From assembly GCF_019200975.1 (NCBI RefSeq), contig NZ_JAHTMR010000016.1:62006-126005 (forward strand): 64,000 bases of DNA, written 5' to 3'. Under the pieces are notes generated by a model. That model had not been told where the DNA came from, did no database searches, and worked only from the letters and a program-made list of their open reading frames with translations. The position numbers and the translations under genes were made by a program. Positions 43,850 through 53,126 of this stretch are shown here, in pieces (position 1 is the stretch's first letter; every line of letters starts with the position of its first letter). The stretch comes from Pseudomonas sp. PD9R. Lineage in GTDB: Bacteria > Pseudomonadota > Gammaproteobacteria > Pseudomonadales > Pseudomonadaceae.

Positions 43850-44617
43850 TCACATCCCCTTGCGCCGCTCCGCCCGAGCCATGCGCTGCACTTCCTGGCG
43901 CACTTCTTCCAGCACTTCCTGCACATACAAAATGTGTCTACTGGAGACTTCCCGCGCCTGGTCCGCCCGACCTTCGATGATCGCCTGGTACAACTCCCGA
44001 TGCTGCGTGATCAGCATGTCGCGGGTTTCGGTGCGTTGTTTGTACATGCCGCCAATATTGGTCACCACGTTGCGTTTGAGCAGGTCGAACAACCCACGAA
44101 TGGTGTGCAGCAACACCGCGTTGTGGCTCGCCTCGGCGATCGCCAGATGAAATTTCGCATCCGCCGCGCCCTCCTCCACACGGCTCACTTCGTCGTGCCG
44201 CGAATAACAGTCCTGCAACTCATTGAACGCAGCGGTCAGGCGGTCGCGGTCAACATCCGTGGCACGTAACGCAGCGTAATAGGCACAAGACGCTTCCAGC
44301 GTATGGCGAAACTCCAATAGATCGCGTTGCGCCTCGGGATTGCTTTCCAACAGATGCAGCAACGGATCGCTGAAGGTTGTGCCCAAGGATTCCACGACAT
44401 AATTGCCGCCGCCCTGACGACTGACCAGCAAGCCCTTGGCGGCCAGCTTCTGAATGGCCTCGCGCAGTGACGGGCGTGACACGCCGAACTGTTCGGCCAG
44501 CGCGCGCTCGGCCGGCAAACGCTCACCCGCCTTCAGCGTGCCTTCGAGGATCATCCCCTCCAGCTGCTCGACAATATCGTCAGACAAACGGCGCTGCCGA
44601 ATCTGATCAAACCCCAT
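43850..44617 (-). CDS. lldR: GntR/FadR-family regulator LldR
   Basis: Lactate-responsive repressor, 255 residues from ATG at 44615-44617 (MGFDQIRQRRLSDDIVEQLE). GntR winged helix at about 8-75 (LPAERALAEQFGVSRPSLRE, the recognition helix) and FadR-type helical effector domain from about 95. Divergent from lldP with an LldR-type palindrome in the gap, which supports control of the whole lactate operon. Its regulator-plus-permease arrangement matches P. aeruginosa PA4769-PA4770. Confidence 0.93.
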   Translation of the reverse strand: MGFDQIRQRRLSDDIVEQLEGMILEGTLKAGERLPAERALAEQFGVSRPSLREAIQKLAAKGLLVSRQGGGNYVVESLGTTFSDPLLHLLESNPEAQRDLLEFRHTLEASCAYYAALRATDVDRDRLTAAFNELQDCYSRHDEVSRVEEGAADAKFHLAIAEASHNAVLLHTIRGLFDLLKRNVVTNIGGMYKQRTETRDMLITQHRELYQAIIEGRADQAREVSSRHILYVQEVLEEVRQEVQRMARAERRKGM

Positions 44618-44810
44618 AACTCGATTTCTCCAAGGCCCGACGATTCGCCGGGGCTCCATTCTGGCCTATTGGTGCCGCGGCGGCACCTGCCAGGCAGCAA
44701 TAGCGCGAGCGGATCAGATGAGCTGATGGCTCACGCATTCGACAAAAGTTTTAGCGCGGCAAATTGACACACCGCCTACAAGGCTTTTACCCTAGCCAAC
44801 AGCGATTGTA

Positions 44811-44827
44811 AATTGGTATTACCAATT
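44811..44827. promoter_or_regulatory. LldR operator of lldP
   Basis: AATTGGTATTACCAATT, a perfect palindrome around ATT containing TTGGT-N3-ACCAA, the known form of LldR/GntR-FadR operators. It ends 52 bp before lldP. A possible sigma-70 promoter (TTGACA at 44764-44769, 18 bp, TACCCT) lies 35 bp upstream, so bound LldR would sit just downstream of the promoter and block it. Confidence 0.78.
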
Positions 44828-44879
44828 ATCCAAGCACGCTGATCAGTGCCTGACCAACAACAATTAGGGGCCACCCCAT

Positions 44880-46574
44880 ATGCAAACCTGGCAACAGCTC
44901 TACAGCCCGCTCGGCAGCCTCGGCTTGTCCGCCCTCGCGGCCGTTATTCCGATCGTATTTTTTTTCCTGGCCTTGGCCGTGTTCCGCCTCAAAGGACACG
45001 TCGCTGGCAGTATCACGCTGGCCTTGTCGATTCTGGTGGCGATCTTTGCTTTCCAGATGCCGGTCGACATGGCGTTCGCCGCCGCCGGGTATGGCTTCGC
45101 CTACGGCCTGTGGCCGATTGCCTGGATCATCGTCGCGGCCGTATTCCTCTACAAACTGACGGTCAAGAGCGGCCAGTTCGAAGTCATCCGCAGTTCAGTT
45201 CTGTCGATCACCGACGACCAGCGCCTGCAAGTTCTGTTGATTGGCTTTTGCTTCGGTGCCTTCCTGGAAGGTGCCGCCGGTTTCGGTGCACCGGTGGCGA
45301 TTACCGCCGCGCTGTTGGTCGGCCTGGGCTTCAACCCGCTGTACGCCGCAGGCTTGTGCCTGATTGCGAACACCGCTCCGGTTGCGTTCGGCGCACTGGG
45401 CATTCCGATCATCGTTGCCGGGCAAGTGACCGGTATTGACGCATTCAAAATCGGCGCCATGGCCGGCCGTCAACTGCCATTGCTGTCGCTGTTCGTGCCG
45501 TTCTGGCTGGTGTTCATGATGGACGGCCTGCGCGGCGTGCGGGAAACCTGGCCGGCAGCACTGGTGGCCGGGTTGAGCTTTGCGGTGACCCAATATTTCA
45601 CCTCGAACTTCATCGGCCCGGAACTGCCGGACATCACTTCGGCGCTGGTTTCGCTGGTTTCCCTGACGCTGTTCCTGAAAGTCTGGCAGCCGAAGCGCGC
45701 CGCAGGCCAACACATTGCTGGTGCCGTCTCGGCGTCCGTAGTGACCGCCAGCGTCGGCGGCTTCGGCCAGAAACGCGCCACCGTGGCTTCGCCTTATAGC
45801 CTGGGGGAAATATTCAAAGCCTGGTCGCCGTTCCTGATCCTCACCGTGCTGGTGACCATCTGGACCCTGAAACCGTTCAAGGCCATGTTCGCGGCTGGCG
45901 GTTCGATGTACAGCTGGGTGTTCAACTTCGCCATTCCGCATCTGGATCAGATGGTGATCAAGGTCGCACCCATCGTGGCCGCTCCGACCGCCATTCCGGC
46001 GGTATTCAAGCTTGACCCGATTTCTGCGACCGGCACGGCCATCTTCTTCTCGGCGTTGATCTCGATGCTGATCCTGAAGATCAACATCAAAACTGGTCTG
46101 ACCACTTTTAAAGAGACCTTCTACGAACTGCGCTGGCCGATTTTGTCCATCGGCATGGTGTTGGCCTTCGCCTTCGTCACCAACTACTCGGGCATGTCTT
46201 CGACCATGGCCCTCGTTCTGGCGGCTACTGGCGCAGCCTTCCCATTCTTCTCGCCGTTCCTCGGTTGGCTGGGCGTGTTCCTGACCGGTTCCGATACGTC
46301 GTCGAACGCGCTGTTCAGTTCGCTACAGGCGACCACCGCACACCAGATCGGCGTCAACGACACCCTGTTGGTGGCGGCAAACACCAGCGGCGGCGTGACC
46401 GGCAAGATGATCTCGCCACAATCAATCGCCGTGGCCTGCGCCGCAACCGGTCTGGTGGGCAAAGAGTCGGACCTGTTCCGCTTCACGCTCAAACACAGCC
46501 TGTTCTTCGCCACGATCGTAGGCGTGATCACCTACGTTCAGGCTTATTGGCTCACCGGCATGCTGGTGCACTAA
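44880..46574 (+). CDS. lldP: L-lactate permease
   Basis: Inner-membrane proton-coupled permease for L- and D-lactate (and glycolate), 564 residues, normal length. About 13 membrane helices; the family motif GFCFGAFLEGAAGFGAPVAI near 123-142 and the C-terminal GVFLTGSDTSSNALFSSLQA and SGGVTGKMISPQSIAVACAA are visible. First gene of the lactate operon, downstream of the LldR operator. Confidence 0.96.
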   Translation: MQTWQQLYSPLGSLGLSALAAVIPIVFFFLALAVFRLKGHVAGSITLALSILVAIFAFQMPVDMAFAAAGYGFAYGLWPIAWIIVAAVFLYKLTVKSGQFEVIRSSVLSITDDQRLQVLLIGFCFGAFLEGAAGFGAPVAITAALLVGLGFNPLYAAGLCLIANTAPVAFGALGIPIIVAGQVTGIDAFKIGAMAGRQLPLLSLFVPFWLVFMMDGLRGVRETWPAALVAGLSFAVTQYFTSNFIGPELPDITSALVSLVSLTLFLKVWQPKRAAGQHIAGAVSASVVTASVGGFGQKRATVASPYSLGEIFKAWSPFLILTVLVTIWTLKPFKAMFAAGGSMYSWVFNFAIPHLDQMVIKVAPIVAAPTAIPAVFKLDPISATGTAIFFSALISMLILKINIKTGLTTFKETFYELRWPILSIGMVLAFAFVTNYSGMSSTMALVLAATGAAFPFFSPFLGWLGVFLTGSDTSSNALFSSLQATTAHQIGVNDTLLVAANTSGGVTGKMISPQSIAVACAATGLVGKESDLFRFTLKHSLFFATIVGVITYVQAYWLTGMLVH

Positions 46575-46649
46575 GCACTACAAGCAACATGGAAAAAACC
46601 GACGTCGGACCACGATTCTGGCGTCAGCTATTCACTACTCGGTCTGTAA

Positions 46650-46685
46650 GGCTGCTGAAAGAATCTATCTCTATATTCAGCAGCC
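46650..46685 (+). terminator. Stem-loop between lldP and lutA
   Basis: GGCTGCTGAA (46650-46659) and TTCAGCAGCC (46676-46685) form a 10-bp perfect stem with a 16-base loop. There is no T run after it, so it may be a partial terminator or an mRNA-stability element separating permease from enzyme genes. Confidence 0.5.
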
Positions 46686-46720
46686 TCAACGGACGGGTAA
46701 CCGGCCGAGAGACACGCCTG

Positions 46721-47545
46721 ATGAGCGAGCTTTTTTACAACGCAGTGCCGAATGCGACCCGTGTCGCCCCGCCACTGCCTGAGCCTCGGCAATACCCCAG
46801 TGAGAAACCGCAAAGGGTGTATCTGTTCGGGACCTGCGTGGTGGATTTGTTCTACCCGCAAGCCGGAATGGATGCGATCCACTTGCTGGAACGCGAAGGC
46901 ATCCGGGTCGAGTACCCGCAAGGGCAAAGCTGCTGTGGACAACCGGCCTACACCTCGGGCTACACCGAGCAGGCAAGGACCGTGGCGCGCTCACAACTGG
47001 CGTTGTTCGCCGGTGATTATCCGGTGGTGGTACCGTCCGGCTCCTGCGCGGGCATGTTGCGCGAGCACTATGCCGACTTGTTCCAGGACGAGCCGGAAAC
47101 ATTGAAACAGGTCCTGGCATTGGCTGCCCGAACCTATGAACTCGCCGAGTTCCTGTTGTTTGTCTGCAAGGTGCAATTCAAGGACAGCGGCGAAGCGGTA
47201 AAAGTGGCGTTGCACACGTCATGTTCGGCACGCCGCGAGATGAACACCCATCTGCATGGCCGCGAGTTGTTGGCGCAGCTAAGCAATGTGGAGCGCGTCG
47301 AGCACAGTCACGAGAGCGAATGCTGTGGCTTCGGTGGGACTTTCAGCGTCCGTATGCCAGACATTTCCGGCGCGATGGTGGCTGACAAGACCCGCTCGTT
47401 GAAGGAATCCGGCGCACACAAGGTACTGAGTGCCGACTGCGGTTGCCTGATGAACATCAACGGCTCGCTGGAAAAGCAGAAGGAAGCGTTGCGCGGCCAA
47501 CATCTGGCCAGTTTCCTTTGGCAGCGTACCGGGGGTGCCCGATGA
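46721..47545 (+). CDS. lutA: L-lactate oxidation protein LutA/LldE (CCG-domain Fe-S protein)
   Basis: Subunit of the LutABC (LldEFG/YkgEFG) complex that oxidises L-lactate to pyruvate. 274 residues from ATG 46721 (MSELFYNAVPNATRVAPPLP). Two CCG motifs typical of heterodisulfide reductase-like proteins: QSCCGQPAYTSG near 80 and ECCGFGGTFSVR near 196. A longer in-frame start at 46590 would add about 43 residues and lies before the stem-loop; I judge it unlikely. Overlaps lutB by 4 bp (ATGA). Confidence 0.92.
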   Translation: MSELFYNAVPNATRVAPPLPEPRQYPSEKPQRVYLFGTCVVDLFYPQAGMDAIHLLEREGIRVEYPQGQSCCGQPAYTSGYTEQARTVARSQLALFAGDYPVVVPSGSCAGMLREHYADLFQDEPETLKQVLALAARTYELAEFLLFVCKVQFKDSGEAVKVALHTSCSARREMNTHLHGRELLAQLSNVERVEHSHESECCGFGGTFSVRMPDISGAMVADKTRSLKESGAHKVLSADCGCLMNINGSLEKQKEALRGQHLASFLWQRTGGAR

Positions 47546-48996
47546 GCGCCGCCGAACTGATTCCAGTGGTCGCCGTAGAAGAAGATTTCCGCACCCGCGC
47601 TCACGAGGCGCTGGGTGACGCGCAATTGCGAAACAACTTTCGCAAGGCGATGGATTCACTGATGACAAAACGGGCAACGTCCTTCAGCGATGCCCACGAG
47701 AGAGAACATCTGCGAGCGCTGGGCAATGCTGTCCGTGCCCGTGCGTTATCCAAGTTGCCCGACTTGCTTGAGCAACTTGAACAGAACCTGACCCGCAACG
47801 GTGTGACAGTGCACTGGGCGGAAACGGTGGACGAGGCCAACGGCATCGTCCTCTCGATCATCCGCGCTCACGAGGGGCGGCAAGTGATCAAGGGCAAATC
47901 GATGGTCAGCGAAGAGATGGAGATGAACCACTTCCTCGCTGATCGGGGCATTGAATGCCTGGAATCGGACATGGGCGAGTACATCGTTCAGCTCGATGAC
48001 GAGAAGCCTTCACACATTATTATGCCGGCGATCCACAAGAATGCCGGTCAGGTCGCGTCCTTGTTCCACGACAAACTTGGCGTGGAATACACCAAGGACG
48101 TAGACCAACTTATTCAAATCGGTCGCAGGGTTCTGCGGCAGAAATTCTTTGAAGCGGACATCGGCGTTTCCGGTGTCAACTTCGCCGTGGCTGAAACCGG
48201 CACCCTGCTGCTGGTGGAAAACGAAGGCAACGGCCGCATGACCACCACGGTCCCGCCCGTGCACATCGCCGTCACCGGTATCGAAAAAGTCGTGGAAAAT
48301 CTGCGCGATGTGGTCCCTTTGCTGTCACTGCTGACCCGCTCGGCACTCGGCATTCCGATCACCACTTACGTCAACATGATTTCCGGCCCGCGCAAGGAGC
48401 ATGAACTCGACGGTCCGCAGGAAGTGCACCTGGTGCTGCTCGACAACGGTCGCAGCCAGGCCTTTGCCGACAGCGAATTGCGTCAGACCCTGAACTGCAT
48501 CCGCTGCGGCGCCTGTATGAATCATTGCCCGGTTTACACTCGAATCGGCGGCCATGCCTACGGCGAGGTTTACCCTGGGCCTATCGGAAAAATCATCACC
48601 CCGCACATGGTCGGCCTGGCGAAAGTCCCGGACCACCCGAGCGCCTCTTCGTTGTGCGGAGCCTGCGGCGAAGTGTGCCCGGTGAAAATCCCGATCCCTG
48701 CTTTGCTGCGTCGTCTGCGGGAAGAGAACGTCAAAGCCCCGGACAGCCCGCATCAAGTGATGCGCGGCCAGGGCAGCAAGTACTCGCGTAAAGAACGGTT
48801 CATCTGGAACGCCTGGGCCAGACTCAACAGTTCGCCGACGCTGTATCGCCTGTTCGGTTTCTTCGCCACGCGCCTGCGCGCACTCACGCCCGGTAATGTC
48901 GGGCCGTGGACGCAAAATCACAGCGCACCGAAACCCGCCGCCCGCTCATTGCATGACATGGCCCGCGAGCATCTGGCCAAACAGGGAGATCGTTGA
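47542..48996 (+). CDS. lutB: L-lactate oxidation iron-sulfur protein LutB/LldF
   Basis: Electron-transfer subunit of LutABC, 484 residues. LUD domain at about 70-300, then two 4Fe-4S motifs CIRCGACMNHCPVYTR near 316-331 and SLCGACGEVCPVKIPIP near 372-388. The stop overlaps the next ATG by one base (TGATG), so the three lut genes are translationally coupled. Confidence 0.93.
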   Translation: MSAAELIPVVAVEEDFRTRAHEALGDAQLRNNFRKAMDSLMTKRATSFSDAHEREHLRALGNAVRARALSKLPDLLEQLEQNLTRNGVTVHWAETVDEANGIVLSIIRAHEGRQVIKGKSMVSEEMEMNHFLADRGIECLESDMGEYIVQLDDEKPSHIIMPAIHKNAGQVASLFHDKLGVEYTKDVDQLIQIGRRVLRQKFFEADIGVSGVNFAVAETGTLLLVENEGNGRMTTTVPPVHIAVTGIEKVVENLRDVVPLLSLLTRSALGIPITTYVNMISGPRKEHELDGPQEVHLVLLDNGRSQAFADSELRQTLNCIRCGACMNHCPVYTRIGGHAYGEVYPGPIGKIITPHMVGLAKVPDHPSASSLCGACGEVCPVKIPIPALLRRLREENVKAPDSPHQVMRGQGSKYSRKERFIWNAWARLNSSPTLYRLFGFFATRLRALTPGNVGPWTQNHSAPKPAARSLHDMAREHLAKQGDR

Positions 48997-49667
48997 TGAG
49001 CGCCAAGCAAAATATCCTCGCCAAACTGCGCAAAAGCCTGACAGGCACCACGCCAGTGGATGACAACTTTGACGTCGCGCTGGTGACAGAGCCCTACACC
49101 TACACGCCTGAGCAACGCATCCCGCAATTGCGCAAACTGATGGAAGCGGTGCACACGGAAATCCACCTGACGTCGGGTGACGATTGGCCGGCGTTGCTCG
49201 CTCGGTTGTTGCTGGATCGTCAGTTGCCAAGCCTGTTGATCGCACCGACAACACCTCACGGGCAACAACTTACTCAGCAGTGGGCGAACAATCCTGATCT
49301 GCCGGTACTCAAGTCCTACGACCGTCCCGTCGAAGAATGGAAAGCCGAGCTGTTTAACGACACACCGGCAAGCCTGACCGGAACACTCGGCGCCATTGCC
49401 GCCACGGGTAGTCTGATTCTGTGGCCCACGCGGGAAGAACCGCGCCTGATGAGCCTGGCGCCACCCGTGCATTTCGCCCTGCTCAAGGCCAGTGAAATTC
49501 GGGATAACTTCTATCAGGTGCAGCAGGAGTTCGAATGGGCCCAGGGCATGCCGACCAATGCGTTGCTGGTGTCCGGGCCGTCGAAGACCGCCGACATCGA
49601 GCAGGTCTTGGCGTACGGTGCCCACGGTCCTAAAGACCTGGTGGTGCTGATCCTGGAGGACCAATGA
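48996..49667 (+). CDS. lutC: Lactate utilisation protein LutC/LldG
   Basis: LUD-domain third subunit of LutABC, 223 residues from ATG at 48996-48998 (MSAKQNILAKLRKSLTGTTP). The conserved SLTGTLGAIAATGSLILWPT near 120-140 and VSGPSKTADIEQVLAYGAHG near 185-205 are characteristic. Its stop overlaps the dld start by 4 bp (ATGA). Confidence 0.92.
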   Translation: MSAKQNILAKLRKSLTGTTPVDDNFDVALVTEPYTYTPEQRIPQLRKLMEAVHTEIHLTSGDDWPALLARLLLDRQLPSLLIAPTTPHGQQLTQQWANNPDLPVLKSYDRPVEEWKAELFNDTPASLTGTLGAIAATGSLILWPTREEPRLMSLAPPVHFALLKASEIRDNFYQVQQEFEWAQGMPTNALLVSGPSKTADIEQVLAYGAHGPKDLVVLILEDQ

Positions 49668-52480
49668 CTTTACCGGCCGCTTTCCTGCGCGATGCGCAGC
49701 AACTGATTCCCCAAGAACGACGCTTCGACGACCCGTTATCGACGCTGGCCTTCGGTACTGACGCGAGTTTCTACCGGTTGATTCCGCAATTGGTAATCCG
49801 CGTCGAGTCCGAAGATGAAGTGGTGGCGCTGCTGAAACTGGCGCAGCGTGATCAAGTCCCGGTGACCTTCCGCGCTGCTGGCACCAGCCTCTCCGGCCAA
49901 GCCATCAGCGACTCGGTATTGATCGTGCTGGGGGATAACTGGAACGGTCGTGAGATCCGTGGCCAGGGCACCCAAATCCGCCTGCAACCGGGTGTAATCG
50001 GCGCTCAGGCCAATGCGTGGCTGGCGCCGTTCGGGCGTAAGATCGGTCCGGATCCGGCCTCGATCAATGCGTGCAAAATTGGCGGCATCGTCGCCAATAA
50101 CGCCAGCGGTATGTGCTGCGGTACGGCACAAAATACCTATCACACACTGGCCGGGATTCGTCTGGTGCTGGCTGACGGCAGCCGTCTCGATACCGAGGAT
50201 TCGGCCAGTGTCGCGGCGTTTCTGCAAAGCCATGCAACGCTGCTTGAGCGTCTGGCGACGCTGGGCCGCGAGACCCGGGCAAATTCCGAACTGGCTGCAA
50301 AGATTCGCCACAAATACCGTCTGAAAAATACCACCGGCCTGTCACTCAACGCCCTGGTGGATTTCGACGAGCCTGTGGATATCTTGAGCCACTTGCTGGT
50401 GGGCTCCGAAGGCACTCTCGGCTTTATCAGCGCGGTGACCTACGACACAGTGATCGACCACCCGAACAAGGCCTCAGCGCTCATCGTGTTCCCGGATGTG
50501 GAAACCTGCTGCAACGCAGTCACTGTGCTGAAAAGCCAACCGGTATCCGCCGTAGAACTGCTCGACCGTCGCAGCCTGCGCTCGGTGCAGAACAAACCCG
50601 GCATGCCGGGTTTCGTACAGCACCTGTCGAACAATGCCTGTGCTTTGCTCATCGAATCCCGCGCCGCGTCGTCCACATTGCTGCACGAACAACTGGCGCA
50701 AATCATGGCGTCGCTTGGCTCGTTCCCGGTGGAAAAACAGGTCGATTTCACCGAAGACCCGCTGGAAAACGCCCGTCTCTGGGCGATCCGCAAGGACACC
50801 TTCCCCGCCGTCGGTGCGGTGCGTAAAACCGGCACCACGGTAATCATCGAAGACGTGACCTTCCCGGTGGAACAACTGGCGATTGGCGTGAATCGCCTCA
50901 TCGAATTGTTCGACAAACATCATTACGACGAAGCGATCCTTTTCGGACACGCTTTGGAAGGCAATCTGCACTTCGTCTTCACCCAAGGCTTCAACAACCC
51001 GGAAGAAGTCGCACGTTACCAGGCATTCATGGACGACGTGGCGCAACTGGTCGCGGTGGAATTTGGTGGTTCGCTGAAGGCCGAACATGGCACCGGGCGT
51101 AACATGGCACCGTTCGTTGAGCTGGAATGGGGAAGCGATGCTTACCAGTTGATGTGGCAGCTCAAACGCCTGCTCGATCCCAACGGCATTCTCAATCCGG
51201 ACGTGGTGCTCAGCGAAGATCCGCAGATACACCTCAAGCATTTGAAACCCTTGCCCGCTGCCGACGAAATTGTGGATAAGTGCATCGAATGCGGCTTCTG
51301 CGAACCGGTGTGCCCGTCGAAAGGCCTGACCCTGAGCCCGCGCCAGCGCATCGTTGTCTGGCGTGACATTCAGGCGAAGAAACGCGCTGGAGTCGACACC
51401 CGTGAACTTGAAGCGGCCTATGAGTACCAGGGCATCGACACCTGTGCCGCCACCGGTCTTTGTGCACAACGATGCCCTGTAGGAATTAATACTGGCGAAC
51501 TGGTGAAAAAGCTTCGCGGTCAGCACGCCACGCATACGAAAACCGCTAACTGGCTGGAAGGAAATTTCGCCACGGCACTGCAAGGTGCACGTTTCACCCT
51601 GCACGTGGCCAATGGTGCGCGGATATTGCTGGGTGCGCCGCGACTGGCGAAGTTGTCGGCGACATTGACGAGGCTGTCAAAAGGTCAGGTTCCGCAATGG
51701 ACCAACGCCATGCCACAGCCGGAAAGAGCCATTCGTTTCAGTCCATCCGTTACGGACGAGCGCCCTCGGGTGGTGTACCTGGCAGCATGCGTATCCCGCG
51801 CCATGGGACCGGCAGCCGGTGACGAGGAACAAATGTCGTTGTATGACAAAACCCGCGGCCTGCTGGAAAAGGCCGGTTATCAGGTGGTGTTCCCGGACAA
51901 CCTCGACAACCTCTGCTGCGGCCAGCCTTTTGCCTCCAAGGGATATGCCGAACAAGCCGAGCACAAACGCCAGGAACTGATCGGCGCTCTGCTTCACGCC
52001 AGCCGTGGCGGCCTCGATCCGATCTATTGCGACACCAGCCCCTGCACCTTGCGCCTGGCTCAGGACCTGGGCGATGTGCGTCTGGACCTGTACGACCCAG
52101 TGCGCTTCATCCGCACGCATCTGATGGATAGACTGGACTTCACGCCGCAGGATGCGCCGATCGCGGTGCATGTCACTTGCAGCACCCAGCACCTGGGGGA
52201 AAGCCAGGCCTTGATTGATCTCGCGCGCAAGTGCAGCAAAAACGTGGTCATCCCGGAAGGCATTCACTGCTGCGGCTTTGCCGGTGACAAGGGCTTCACG
52301 ACTCCCGAACTCAATGCGCATTCGTTGCGCACCCTGAAAGATGCCGTGCAGCACTGCAGCGAAGGCATCTCCACCAGTCGTACCTGTGAAATAGGCCTGA
52401 GCCAGCATGGCGGGATCGACTATCACGGGTTGGTTTATCTGGTGGATCGCGTGACCCAGCCACGCTCGATCCAGGGGTAA
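49664..52480 (+). CDS. dld: FAD and Fe-S D-lactate dehydrogenase (Dld-II type)
   Basis: Quinone-linked D-lactate dehydrogenase of the large fused type, 938 residues. FAD-binding type 4 domain at about 35-270 (RAAGTSLSGQAISDSVLIVL with the pyrophosphate loop; GGIVANNASGMCCGTAQNTY), FAD-oxidase C domain at about 270-525, then two 4Fe-4S sites (CIECGFCEPVCPSKG near 543 and CAATGLCAQRCPVGI near 602) and C-terminal CCG domains (NLCCGQPFASK near 748, IHCCGFAGDKGF near 866). Same fold as the Shewanella dld-II. Coupled by 4 bp to lutC, so D- and L-lactate oxidation are in one operon. Confidence 0.93.
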   Translation: MTLPAAFLRDAQQLIPQERRFDDPLSTLAFGTDASFYRLIPQLVIRVESEDEVVALLKLAQRDQVPVTFRAAGTSLSGQAISDSVLIVLGDNWNGREIRGQGTQIRLQPGVIGAQANAWLAPFGRKIGPDPASINACKIGGIVANNASGMCCGTAQNTYHTLAGIRLVLADGSRLDTEDSASVAAFLQSHATLLERLATLGRETRANSELAAKIRHKYRLKNTTGLSLNALVDFDEPVDILSHLLVGSEGTLGFISAVTYDTVIDHPNKASALIVFPDVETCCNAVTVLKSQPVSAVELLDRRSLRSVQNKPGMPGFVQHLSNNACALLIESRAASSTLLHEQLAQIMASLGSFPVEKQVDFTEDPLENARLWAIRKDTFPAVGAVRKTGTTVIIEDVTFPVEQLAIGVNRLIELFDKHHYDEAILFGHALEGNLHFVFTQGFNNPEEVARYQAFMDDVAQLVAVEFGGSLKAEHGTGRNMAPFVELEWGSDAYQLMWQLKRLLDPNGILNPDVVLSEDPQIHLKHLKPLPAADEIVDKCIECGFCEPVCPSKGLTLSPRQRIVVWRDIQAKKRAGVDTRELEAAYEYQGIDTCAATGLCAQRCPVGINTGELVKKLRGQHATHTKTANWLEGNFATALQGARFTLHVANGARILLGAPRLAKLSATLTRLSKGQVPQWTNAMPQPERAIRFSPSVTDERPRVVYLAACVSRAMGPAAGDEEQMSLYDKTRGLLEKAGYQVVFPDNLDNLCCGQPFASKGYAEQAEHKRQELIGALLHASRGGLDPIYCDTSPCTLRLAQDLGDVRLDLYDPVRFIRTHLMDRLDFTPQDAPIAVHVTCSTQHLGESQALIDLARKCSKNVVIPEGIHCCGFAGDKGFTTPELNAHSLRTLKDAVQHCSEGISTSRTCEIGLSQHGGIDYHGLVYLVDRVTQPRSIQG

Positions 52481-52484
52481 CCTT

Positions 52485-52584
52485 TGTAGGAGCGAGCTTG
52501 CTCGCGATGGATGTCAACGAAAACGCGTTTTCTCTGAATAAGCGCGTCGCCCTTGAGTTCTTCGCGAGCAAGCTCGCTCCTACA
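52485..52584. repeat. REPIN (REP doublet), copy 2
   Basis: 100 bp, same ends and similar interior to the unit at 10880-10979 (shared AACGCGT and CGCCCTTGAGT in the spacer). Just after dld. The stretch 52585-52755 holds the promoter region of the next gene; no other structure is evident there. Confidence 0.88.
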
Positions 52585-52755
52585 GATGGGGCCCTCGTTC
52601 CTTTGTATGACCGGCAGATGCGCAAAAAAGAGCCAATTTCCAACCTGCGGCTATAGTCATTTAGCCAGGCCCTGTGAAAGGGGCTTATAACCACCTCGGC
52701 CAGCGGCCCCCTCCTCGACCGGCAGCCCCGAGCCCTCATGCGCAAGGAGATACTC

Positions 52756-53031
52756 ATGAAGAACTCTGCAATTGCTGGATTGTTCATCACCGCTGCACTG
52801 CTGGCCTCGCCTGTGTTTGCGGCGGATAAAGATCTTTGTACCGATAACCTTCAGACCATCAGCGACTTTGTGGACAGTGCGCCCTCTATCCCGGAAGGCT
52901 CCCTGGACAACGTCAAAGCCGCGATGGAAAAAGCCAAAGCAGCCCAGGCAGCCGGTAACGACAAGGATTGCGTCGAAATCTCAAGTAACATGATCCAAAA
53001 AATGCAGATTCGAAATCCTACCCGGAACTGA
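52756..53031 (+). CDS. Small exported protein of unknown function
   Basis: 91 residues from ATG at 52756 (MKNSAIAGLFITAALLASPV); the site AAGGAGATACTC immediately before it decides the start over the earlier in-frame ATG. A Sec signal peptide with likely cleavage after SPVFA (about residue 22) leaves a roughly 69-residue mature protein with two cysteines (CTDN near 28 and DCVE near 77) that could form a disulfide, a helical AMEKAKAAQAAG segment, and a short basic tail. No family recognised. It is flanked by the dld REPIN and a hairpin before ssrA. Confidence 0.72.
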   Translation: MKNSAIAGLFITAALLASPVFAADKDLCTDNLQTISDFVDSAPSIPEGSLDNVKAAMEKAKAAQAAGNDKDCVEISSNMIQKMQIRNPTRN

Positions 53032-53041
53032 TGCGAGACAT

Positions 53042-53066
53042 GGCCAACCTTCGGGTTGGCCTTCCG
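53042..53066 (+). terminator. Terminator-like hairpin before ssrA
   Basis: GGCCAACC-TTCG-GGTTGGCC followed by TTCCGG; a UUCG tetraloop on an 8-bp stem, 10 bases after the exported protein. The U tract is short. Confidence 0.55.
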
Positions 53067-53126
53067 GGTCGCATTGACGTAGACTACACAGGCTTGTTGC
53101 TCATCAGATTCACGAGCAATGAGTTC

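Noticed and set aside
50474..51604. 376-codon minus-strand open frame inside dld
   Set aside because: Shadow of the dld coding frame, with no conserved motif.
53060..53126. A defined ssrA promoter (TTGACG near 53074)
   Set aside because: The -35-like hexamer lacks a convincing -10 at 16-18 bp, so it was not listed.
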